This document shows positions 1 through 5,822 of a stretch of 6,155 nt of DNA, one piece after another. The notes under the pieces are model-generated. The model had not been told where the DNA came from and searched no databases. It worked only from the letters and a program-made list of their open reading frames with translations. Both the position numbers and the translations under genes were made by a program. Source of the DNA: Actinomycetes bacterium. GTDB lineage: Bacteria; Bacillota_I; Bacilli_A; RF39; UBA660. The DNA is taken from positions 1 to 6,155 of the forward strand of contig JAGKUT010000052.1 of assembly GCA_021152765.1 (NCBI GenBank). Direction: 5' to 3'. Position 1 is the stretch's first letter. Every line of letters starts with the position of its first letter.

Positions 1-1
1 A

Positions 2-442
2 GTAAAAAATATATATACAGAAAGTGGATATGAAAAACTATCAAAAGATGTTAAAAATAGACAATTTAATAGTTTAAATTTAAAATATCATGTAGAATGG
101 TCGAGAAAAGCAATATGCGAAGAAGATATATATAATGAATTAGAAATATTATTAAATTCAAATCTTCCGGTAGAACTTAAAAAGAAATACTTAAAAACAT
201 TAGACGGATATTATAAATTCGAAAACTTTGTTTTTGAATACTTACCAGCACTAGAATTAAGACAATATAAATCATATAATATAGATGAACTAAAAAAGAT
301 AGCTGAACTAAGTGAAAAAACATCTGTATACACTGAAGCAGTAGATATAATTTCCAAAAGTAATATGGAAGTCGCAAAAGAAAATAGTAAAGTACTTAAA
401 CTTACAAGAATCATGACTGAATTTGGAAAAGCAACAGACTAA
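2..442 (+). CDS. Unrecognised protein, C-terminal 146 residues (5' end outside window)
   Basis: An open frame runs from the left edge to a TAA at 440-442, giving 146 residues with no start codon near the beginning, so the true start lies upstream. I do not recognise the family. The visible part is rich in Lys, Glu, Leu, Ile and Asn, has one Trp and one Cys, and shows no hydrophobic stretch long enough for a membrane segment, so a soluble, mostly helical protein is the likely form (inference). It ends LTRIMTEFGKATD. Codon choice matches polC (Ile almost always ATA), which supports real coding. The frame closes one base before a hairpin at 444-465 and faces the minus-strand gene 464-709 tail to tail. 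Minus-strand open frames over the same bases look like shadows with long Leu/Phe/Ser runs. I am confident it is coding and have no evidence for its function. Confidence 0.75.
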   Translation, partial: VKNIYTESGYEKLSKDVKNRQFNSLNLKYHVEWSRKAICEEDIYNELEILLNSNLPVELKKKYLKTLDGYYKFENFVFEYLPALELRQYKSYNIDELKKIAELSEKTSVYTEAVDIISKSNMEVAKENSKVLKLTRIMTEFGKATD

Positions 443-443
443 A

Positions 444-465
444 AAAACAAGGACAACCTTGTTTT
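444..465. terminator. Bidirectional intrinsic terminator between convergent genes
   Basis: A perfect 9-bp stem (444-452 with 457-465, AAAACAAGG paired to CCTTGTTTT) encloses a 4-base loop ACAA. On the plus strand it is followed by an interrupted T tract (462-469). On the minus strand the seven A at 441-447 become an uninterrupted run of seven T. It starts one base after the plus-strand stop codon (440-442), and the minus-strand stop codon (464-466) overlaps its other arm. One hairpin can therefore end both transcripts. The minus-strand direction has the better T tract. Confidence 0.8.
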
Positions 466-709
466 ATTTCTTGTAAAAATTAGAATTATAAGTAAATATT
501 TTTGTTTTTACTTTTTGATTTGAAACTTCTTTAGATTTAGGACGACTGCATTCATCAAATAACATAGCTAATATTTCATCATCATCTAAACCTTGTTTCC
601 TGTATTCGTTGATTCTACCTTGTATCTGCCTTTCGAAATTACTTGAAACAACAGCCTTCACATCTTCTTTTATGGCTCTAGGATCAACATTTTTATAACC
701 CTTATGCAT
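464..709 (-). CDS. Small hypothetical protein, 81 aa
   Basis: This 81-residue protein begins MHKGYKNVDPRAIKEDVKAV. I do not recognise a family. It has no signal peptide or membrane segment. Residues 11-54 look helical and charged, with an acidic patch LDDDEIL near 41-47 and a single Cys at 54. The tail (55-81) is basic and probably flexible, ending YNSNFYKK. The start at 709 is well supported: GGAGG sits 6 bases upstream, and a near-consensus sigma-A promoter lies just beyond, giving an mRNA leader of under 25 bases. The gene is transcribed away from polC and converges on the partial gene 2-442, with its stop codon inside the shared terminator hairpin. Val and Gly codons end mostly in T, unlike polC, which fits its opposite orientation. 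It could be a DNA- or nucleoid-associated small protein, but nothing in the sequence proves that. Confidence 0.75.
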   Translation of the reverse strand: MHKGYKNVDPRAIKEDVKAVVSSNFERQIQGRINEYRKQGLDDDEILAMLFDECSRPKSKEVSNQKVKTKIFTYNSNFYKK

Positions 710-715
710 ACTTAA

Positions 716-720
716 CCTCC
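716..720 (-). promoter_or_regulatory. Ribosome binding site of the 81-aa gene
   Basis: On the minus strand GGAGG is followed by six bases (TTAAGT) and then the ATG at 709. This is a full Shine-Dalgarno core at good spacing and fixes the start of the 81-residue gene. Confidence 0.85.
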
Positions 721-733
721 AAAACTTGAAATA

Positions 734-762
734 ATTATATATTGTTTATTATTATAAGTCAA
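734..762 (-). promoter_or_regulatory. Sigma-A promoter of the 81-aa gene
   Basis: Read on the minus strand, the -35 box is TTGACT (757-762) and the -10 box is a consensus TATAAT (734-739), separated by exactly 17 bases. A/T-rich sequence upstream of the -35 box (763-790) could act as an UP element. Transcription should start near 727, about 18 bases before the ATG. This is the strongest promoter match in the window. Confidence 0.85.
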
Positions 763-783
763 TAAAAATTAAAAAACTATCTT

Positions 784-811
784 AAAAGTATTAAATTAAT
801 ACTTTTTTTTT
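784..811 (+). other. Perfect 23-base palindrome followed by T9: operator or AT-only terminator
   Basis: Bases 784-794 are the exact reverse complement of 796-806 around a central A at 795. As RNA this gives a 10-bp stem with a 3-base loop (794-796), followed by U: the T run spans 803-811, nine in total, five of them beyond the stem. It has the shape of an intrinsic terminator reading rightward, but each arm contains only one G or C. No plus-strand gene ends before it, so it would only stop stray transcription. The proposed polC -35 box (791-796) lies in its middle, so a dimeric DNA-binding protein site is an equally good reading. Confidence 0.5.
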
Positions 812-819
812 GCTAAAAT
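791..819 (+). promoter_or_regulatory. Probable polC promoter, extended -10 type
   Basis: TGCTAAAAT (811-819) is an extended -10 element: TG, one base, then TAAAAT, one mismatch from consensus. At a 17-base spacer the -35 region is TTAAAT (791-796), which matches the consensus at only three of six positions, a usual compromise when the TGn motif is present. Transcription would start near 826, leaving a leader of about ten bases before the ATG at 837. The -35 region overlaps the palindrome at 784-806. Confidence 0.55.
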
Positions 820-826
820 AATTAAT

Positions 827-832
827 GGTGAG
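827..832 (+). promoter_or_regulatory. Shine-Dalgarno site that decides the polC start
   Basis: GGTGAG (827-832) matches the GGUGA part of the extended Shine-Dalgarno sequence AAGGAGGUGA. Aligned to the full sequence it lies about 8 bases from the ATG at 837. The upstream in-frame ATG at 825 has only A/T bases and no purine-rich site before it, and its last base is the first base of this site. The site therefore favours 837. Confidence 0.65.
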
Positions 833-836
833 AAGT

Positions 837-3800
837 ATGCATGATAAATTAAAACTTTTATTAGAACAATTAAAATATAATGAGGAAAACTATAAATACT
901 TTAAAGACGGGAATTTAAAAATAATTATAAACACAAATACCAAAATACACTCATTTATATTTGAAATAGAAAACATTTTACCACTTAATGCATATCTAGA
1001 ACTAGTAAAAAAATTAAAACTAAGATTTAAAGACTACAACACAGAAATTATTTTAAAACCACAAGAAATAAATGATGATAATCTAAAAGACTACTATGGA
1101 TACATACTAGACTTAAAAAAAGAAGAACAGCCACTACTTCAAATGTTCAAAGATAATAATATAAAACTAGAAAACAATACATTAACCATAGAAGTTGCGA
1201 ACCTTGCTGAAAAAATGAAACTTAATGGAATATCTGATTTATTAAAAACAAATTTAAAAAGATACGGATATGGAGAAATTAATATAAATATAGATATAAA
1301 TGAAGAATTAAATAATGAAATACAAGAAGAAATAAATAAAGAAATAAATAAAGAAGTAGTCTATGTAGAACCAATTCCACCAGAAGAACCAAAAGAAGAA
1401 AAGAAAAGATTCATTCCAAAAGACTATAAAAGGCCACCATTAATAGTAGAAAAAGATAATCCTAATGTAGTAATAGGAAGAACTATAGAAGATAAACCTA
1501 TAAGGATGGATCAAATCGCTACAGAACAAAATAATGTTACAATAGAGGCATACATTTATGCTGATCCTGATATAATAGAAACAAAAACAGACTTAAAAAT
1601 AATAACACTAAAACTAACAGACAATACAGATAGTATATATGCAAAAATATTTGTAAACGATGAAGACGAATTTAAATCAATAAAAGGCCACTTAAATAAA
1701 GGTTCATGGTTTAGATTAAAAGGAAATATCAAAGATGACCAATACGCAAAAGAACTAACATTTCAAATAAGAGACATGAACGTAATTGAACATCAAGAAC
1801 AAGAAATAATTGATGACGCAGAAAAAAAACGTGTTGAACTACATGCACATACAGTAATGAGTCAAATGGATGGATTAGTAGAACCAAAAGCACTTATCAA
1901 ACAAGCAAAAAAATGGGGACATAAAGCTATCGCAATAACAGACCATAACGGATGTCAAGCATTCCCAGACGTATACCACACAGTATGCGATATGAATAAG
2001 GGAGTAGAAAATGAGAGTGATAAATTTAAAGCCATCTATGGAACAGAATTAACAATGATAGACGACTCCGTAATAATTGTAACAAGACCAAATGATACAA
2101 ACTTAATAGACAACACCTTTGTAGTATTCGATACAGAAACAACAGGATTTAACGCTGCAGGTGGAGACCAAATGATTGAAATTGGTGCTGTTAAAATTAA
2201 AGAGGGCGTTATAGTAGATAGATTCGATGAACTAATAAATCCAAATCGTCCACTACCTAAAAAAATAACAGAACTAACACTTATAACAGATGAAATGTTA
2301 AAAGATAAAGATACAGAAGAAAATGTAACAAAACGTTTCATAGAGTGGACTGGAGATTTACCAATGGTTGCCCATAACGCAAAATTCGATATATCATTCC
2401 TAGAAATGGCATACAAAAAATATAACCTTGGTAAATTTACAAATACAGTAATAGACACACTAGAACTATCAAGAACACTAGATAATAACTTCGCAAGACA
2501 TGGACTATCCGCATTAGTAAAAAGATATGATGTACCATGGGATGAAGATGCACACCATAGAGCAGACTACGATGCAGAAGGAACAGCCTTAGTATTTCAT
2601 AAAATGATGAAAAAACTAATAGATAGAAACATAGAAAAAATATCAGACTTAGATAAATTAGTAGACAAAAAAGAAATACATAAATATGGTAGAGCTCACC
2701 ATATAAATATACTAACACTTAATAAAACAGGACTAAAAAACCTATTCAAAATTATTTCACTTGCTAACACAACATACCTATATAAAACACCAAGAATACT
2801 AAGAAGTGAAATAGAAAAACATAGAGAAGGATTATTAATAGGAAGTGGATGTTACGAATCAGAAATATTTACAGAAGCAAGAAGTAAGGGAGACGAAGAA
2901 TTAACAAACCTAATAAAATTCTATGACTATGTAGAAGTACAACCTCCAGAGTGTTACGGTCACTTACTACAAACAAATGACTTTGGTTCACAAGCTGAAA
3001 TACTAGAAAACATAAGAAAAGTAGTAAGAGTAACAGAAGAAACAGGAAAAATAATAGTCGCAACAGGAGACGTCCACCACTTAAAAGAAGAAGACAAAAT
3101 CTATAGAGAAATAATAGTAAATCAAAAAGTACCAGGAGGGGGAAGACATCCACTTGCTAAACAAAACATAACTAGTATCCCTTCAATGCACTTTAGAACA
3201 ACAAGAGAAATGTTAGATGCATTCGAATTCTTAGGAACAGAAAAAGCCTTCGAAATAGTAGTAGAAAACACTAATAAAATTGCTGATATGGTAGAAATAA
3301 TAGAAGTAATTATTGAAACAGGAGGAGTACCATTCTCACCAAGAGTAAAAGGAGAAGATGGAAACTATCTAGACTGTCCAAAAGTAGTTACAGAACTAGT
3401 TTACACTAAAGCTAAAGAATGGTATGGAGAACCTCTACCATATAACATAGAAGAAAGAATCGCAAAAGAACTATACGGAGATGCAGTTTTAAACACAATT
3501 AAATATAACTTAAAAGATAAAAATTTATCAGAACAAGAACTTGAAATTGAATCATTTAAAGAACTACATGATGTAATACTAAAAGGAATAGATTCGGTAA
3601 AAGATCTAGTAAGACAAAATGTAAAAGAAACTAGTGAAGAACCACTAGAAGGAGATGCACTAGAAAAGAAATTGAAGAAAACACTAGGTGGAATAATAGG
3701 TGGAGGATTCGACCCAATCTACCTAATCGCACAAAGACTAGTTAAACACTCAAATGATGATGGATACCTAGTTGGATCACGTGGATCAGTTGGATCAAGT

Positions 3801-5480
3801 TTCGTCGCAACAATGATGGGAATAACAGAAGTAAACCCACTACCTGCACATTATAGATGTGATAAATGTAAACTAAGTATATTTAAAGATGAAGAAGGAA
3901 ACGAGCTAGGAGCTACCTACTCATCAGGATTCGACCTTCCAAACCATGAATGTCCAAACTGTCATACAAATATGATAAAAGACGGACAAGACATGCCATT
4001 CGCAACATTCCTAGGATTTAATGCAGACAAAGTTCCAGATATAGACCTTAATTTCTCAGACTTAAACCAAGCATCAGCCCATGAATATACAAAAGTATTA
4101 TTCGGAGTAGATAACGTTTATAGAGCAGGAACAATAGGTACAGTAGCAGAAAAAACAGCATTCGGATTTGTAAAAGGATACTGTGAAGATAAAAATATAG
4201 TAATGCGTAATGCAGAAATAGAAAGACTGTCAATAGGATGCACAGGAGTTAAAAGAACAACAGGACAACACCCAGGAGGAATAGTAGTTATACCAGACTA
4301 TATGGATGTATTTGACTTTACACCATTCCAATTTCCTGCAGACGATCCAACAAGTGCTTGGAGAACTACACACTTTGATTACCACGCAATCGACCAAGAC
4401 GTATTAAAACTAGATATACTAGGACACTCAGATCCAACACAACTTAGAATGATACAAGTAGCTACAGGAATGGACGTAACAACAGTACCACTAGACGATA
4501 AACAAACTATGGGAATATTCTTGTCGCCTGAACCATTAGGAGTTACAAGAGAACAAATAATGTGTGAAACAGGAACATTAGGAATCCCGGAATTTGGTAC
4601 AAAATTTACACTACAAATGTTAGTAGATACAAAACCAACAACATTTGCGGAATTAATAAAAATATCAGGTCTTTCACACGGTACAGACGTATGGTTAGGT
4701 AATGCTCAAGAATTAATAAAAAATAACGTAGTACCATTTAGCCAAGTTATCGGATGTCGTGACGATATCATGGTATACCTAATGTATAATGGTTTGCCTC
4801 CAATAAAAGCATTCAAAATAATGGAGTTCGTAAGAAAAGGAAGAGCAAGTAAACCAAAAGACCATGACCAATGGGTAGAATATGAACAAACTATGAGAGA
4901 TGCAGGAATTGCTGACTGGTTCATAGACTCATGCGCAAAAATAAAATACATGTTCCCTAAAGCCCATGCAGCAGCATACGTAATAAGTGCATTCAGAATC
5001 GCTTGGTATAAAGTACATATGCCAGCATACTTCTATGCATCATGGTTAACAAGTAAAGCAACAGACTTTGATGTAGAATCAATGATTCTAGGATACGACG
5101 CAATAAAAATGAAACTACTAGAAATAACAAATAAAGGAAGAGAAGCAACAAATAAAGATAATGGAGTATACGAATCATTACACGTATGTCTAGAAGCAGC
5201 AGCTAGAGGAATAAAATTCCTAAATGTAGACCTTTATGAAAGCGAAGCAACAACATTCAAAGTAAAAAGCGATACAGAAATATATCCACCATTTAACTCA
5301 ATAGATGGACTAGGAGATACAGTTGCTAAAAACATAGTAGCAGAAAGAGAAAAAAGAGAATTCATAAGTATAGAAGAAGTTCAGACAAGAGCAAAAATAT
5401 CACAAACACTTATGGATAAAATGAAAGAAATGGGTATATTCGATGGCATGGATGAATCAAGTCAATTAAGTCTATTTTAA
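837..5480 (+). CDS. polC: DNA polymerase III alpha subunit, PolC type (EC 2.7.7.7)
   Basis: Replicative polymerase of low-GC Gram-positive bacteria; it extends DNA at the fork in the cytoplasm and proofreads. Numbered from the ATG at 837 (1547 residues, about 110 more than B. subtilis PolC): N-terminal domain 1-155; charged linker 155-230; OB fold about 232-318; PHP domain from 333 (H336, H338, D369, H370, E404, later D745, H747); inserted DEDDh 3'-5' exonuclease 428-590 (D432, E434, D518, H574, D579); phosphate-binding GSRGSVGSS at 980-988; four-cysteine zinc motif C1008, C1011, C1039, C1042; catalytic aspartates D1068 and D1070 in PDIDLNF and D1193 in KLDILGH; TGQHPGG near 1142; helix-hairpin-helix near 1486-1506; sliding-clamp motif QLSLF as the last five residues. 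All key residues are present, so it should be active. About 67 extra residues (880-946) precede the palm. An in-frame ATG at 825 would add four residues, but the ribosome binding site and promoter favour 837. It appears to be transcribed alone. Confidence 0.98.
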   Translation: MHDKLKLLLEQLKYNEENYKYFKDGNLKIIINTNTKIHSFIFEIENILPLNAYLELVKKLKLRFKDYNTEIILKPQEINDDNLKDYYGYILDLKKEEQPLLQMFKDNNIKLENNTLTIEVANLAEKMKLNGISDLLKTNLKRYGYGEININIDINEELNNEIQEEINKEINKEVVYVEPIPPEEPKEEKKRFIPKDYKRPPLIVEKDNPNVVIGRTIEDKPIRMDQIATEQNNVTIEAYIYADPDIIETKTDLKIITLKLTDNTDSIYAKIFVNDEDEFKSIKGHLNKGSWFRLKGNIKDDQYAKELTFQIRDMNVIEHQEQEIIDDAEKKRVELHAHTVMSQMDGLVEPKALIKQAKKWGHKAIAITDHNGCQAFPDVYHTVCDMNKGVENESDKFKAIYGTELTMIDDSVIIVTRPNDTNLIDNTFVVFDTETTGFNAAGGDQMIEIGAVKIKEGVIVDRFDELINPNRPLPKKITELTLITDEMLKDKDTEENVTKRFIEWTGDLPMVAHNAKFDISFLEMAYKKYNLGKFTNTVIDTLELSRTLDNNFARHGLSALVKRYDVPWDEDAHHRADYDAEGTALVFHKMMKKLIDRNIEKISDLDKLVDKKEIHKYGRAHHINILTLNKTGLKNLFKIISLANTTYLYKTPRILRSEIEKHREGLLIGSGCYESEIFTEARSKGDEELTNLIKFYDYVEVQPPECYGHLLQTNDFGSQAEILENIRKVVRVTEETGKIIVATGDVHHLKEEDKIYREIIVNQKVPGGGRHPLAKQNITSIPSMHFRTTREMLDAFEFLGTEKAFEIVVENTNKIADMVEIIEVIIETGGVPFSPRVKGEDGNYLDCPKVVTELVYTKAKEWYGEPLPYNIEERIAKELYGDAVLNTIKYNLKDKNLSEQELEIESFKELHDVILKGIDSVKDLVRQNVKETSEEPLEGDALEKKLKKTLGGIIGGGFDPIYLIAQRLVKHSNDDGYLVGSRGSVGSSFVATMMGITEVNPLPAHYRCDKCKLSIFKDEEGNELGATYSSGFDLPNHECPNCHTNMIKDGQDMPFATFLGFNADKVPDIDLNFSDLNQASAHEYTKVLFGVDNVYRAGTIGTVAEKTAFGFVKGYCEDKNIVMRNAEIERLSIGCTGVKRTTGQHPGGIVVIPDYMDVFDFTPFQFPADDPTSAWRTTHFDYHAIDQDVLKLDILGHSDPTQLRMIQVATGMDVTTVPLDDKQTMGIFLSPEPLGVTREQIMCETGTLGIPEFGTKFTLQMLVDTKPTTFAELIKISGLSHGTDVWLGNAQELIKNNVVPFSQVIGCRDDIMVYLMYNGLPPIKAFKIMEFVRKGRASKPKDHDQWVEYEQTMRDAGIADWFIDSCAKIKYMFPKAHAAAYVISAFRIAWYKVHMPAYFYASWLTSKATDFDVESMILGYDAIKMKLLEITNKGREATNKDNGVYESLHVCLEAAARGIKFLNVDLYESEATTFKVKSDTEIYPPFNSIDGLGDTVAKNIVAEREKREFISIEEVQTRAKISQTLMDKMKEMGIFDGMDESSQLSLF
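1329..1352 (+). repeat. polC: 12-bp tandem repeat, two copies, in the PolC linker
   Basis: GAAATAAATAAA occurs twice head to tail (1329-1340 and 1341-1352) and encodes EINKEINK in the charged linker between the N-terminal domain and the OB fold. A further GAA follows. The unit is a multiple of three, so gain or loss of a copy would keep the frame. The surrounding protein (about 149-195) is low-complexity, rich in Glu, Asn, Ile and Lys, then Pro-rich. Confidence 0.8.
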
Positions 5481-5493
5481 AAATAGGCTTTTT
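5468..5493 (+). terminator. polC intrinsic terminator overlapping the stop codon
   Basis: A 10-bp stem (5468-5477 with 5481-5490, one T-G wobble at 5471/5487) has a 3-base loop made exactly of the polC stop codon TAA (5478-5480). The T run 5489-5493 follows. The left arm is coding sequence for the last residues SLF of the clamp-binding motif. It separates polC from the promoter of the next gene, which begins four bases after the T run. Confidence 0.75.
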
Positions 5494-5496
5494 CAT

Positions 5497-5525
5497 TTGA
5501 AAAAATATATAAAATATGATATTAT
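5497..5525 (+). promoter_or_regulatory. Sigma-A promoter of the 84-aa gene
   Basis: The -35 box TTGAAA (5497-5502) and the -10 box TATTAT (5520-5525) are 17 bases apart, and TG at 5517-5518 makes an extended -10. Transcription should begin near 5532, about 15 bases before the ATG. Its position directly after the polC terminator indicates that the small gene is expressed independently of polC. Confidence 0.75.
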
Positions 5526-5535
5526 ATATCACCAA

Positions 5536-5540
5536 GAGGG
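5536..5540 (+). promoter_or_regulatory. Ribosome binding site of the 84-aa gene
   Basis: GAGGG (5536-5540), preceded by AA, lies six bases before the ATG at 5547. The spacer ends AAGT, as do the spacers before the starts at 709 (minus strand) and 837. Confidence 0.75.
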
Positions 5541-5546
5541 ATAAGT

Positions 5547-5801
5547 ATGAATAAAAATGAATTAAAACAAGCAAGAAAAGAACTTGTATATATGATGCAC
5601 TTAATGCGTGAAAAACAAGAAATACGCAGAACAAAAATAATAGAAAATCCAGGAGAAAAACACAATCTTGAAATAGATAAAATACTTATGAAACTAATGA
5701 CTAATAATGGAGACTATTATTTTAATACGCCAACAGAAGAAGATAAAAAAAACTTAGATGAGTTAATAACTGATATAAAAAAAATGAAAAAGAAAAAATA
5801 A
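5547..5801 (+). CDS. Small hypothetical protein, 84 aa, basic C-terminal tail
   Basis: This 84-residue protein begins MNKNELKQARKELVYMMHLM. I do not recognise a family. It has no signal peptide, membrane segment, Cys or Trp. Residues 3-33 and 63-84 look strongly helical and charged. The middle (50-62) holds NNGDYYFNTPT, a likely turn or loop. The tail is lysine-rich and ends KKMKKKK, which could contact nucleic acid or acidic partners (inference only). The start is supported by GAGGG at 6 bases and an extended -10 promoter. Codon choice resembles polC, with every Ile codon ATA. It lies 66 bases after polC but has its own promoter and a polC terminator in between, so adjacency alone is weak evidence for a role in replication. 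It converges on the minus-strand gene 5823-6155, with a hairpin starting inside its own stop codon. Confidence 0.8.
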   Translation: MNKNELKQARKELVYMMHLMREKQEIRRTKIIENPGEKHNLEIDKILMKLMTNNGDYYFNTPTEEDKKNLDELITDIKKMKKKK

Positions 5802-5822
5802 ACTCTATAAAAAATAGAGTTT
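5800..5822. terminator. Bidirectional intrinsic terminator between convergent genes
   Basis: A perfect 9-bp stem (5800-5808 with 5814-5822, core ACTCTAT/ATAGAGT) encloses a loop of five A. On the plus strand the T run 5820-5824 and TTT at 5826-5828 follow. On the minus strand the A-rich end of the plus-strand gene gives the run ATTTTTTCTTTTTC. The plus-strand stop codon (5799-5801) overlaps the left arm, and the minus-strand stop (5823-5825) directly adjoins the right arm. Confidence 0.8.

Noticed and set aside
177..414. Two minus-strand open frames opposite the left partial gene
   Set aside because: They overlap each other and the plus-strand gene, have no ribosome site that stands out, and show the low-complexity composition of shadows.
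825..827. ATG that opens the longest polC frame
   Set aside because: No ribosome site precedes it, and the best promoter places the transcript start at about the same position. The ATG at 837 has a matching GGTGAG.
2100..2600. Exonuclease block within PHP, considered as an intein or inserted foreign gene
   Set aside because: This insertion of a DEDDh exonuclease into the PHP domain is the normal PolC arrangement.
3774..3794. GGATCA three times at 9-base spacing, resembling a short repeat
   Set aside because: It encodes the conserved GSRGSVGSS phosphate-binding loop; the repeated Gly-Ser pairs explain it.
2036..5178. Several minus-strand open frames inside polC (for example 2036-2458 and 2869-3153)
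   Set aside because: They are antisense to intact, conserved polC domains, and their Leu/Phe/Ser-rich translations are what an A-rich coding strand gives in reverse.
837..5480. Mycoplasma-type genetic code, suggested by extreme AT content
   Set aside because: Eleven Trp are encoded by TGG, and no in-frame TGA occurs in 1547 codons.
5515..5520. TATGAT as the -10 box for the 84-aa gene
   Set aside because: It is only 12 bases from the -35 box TTGAAA; TATTAT at 5520-5525 has the 17-base spacing and a TGn extension.
5410..5634. Minus-strand open frame spanning the polC end and the next gene
   Set aside because: It crosses the polC terminator, a promoter and the start of another gene, and its composition is shadow-like.
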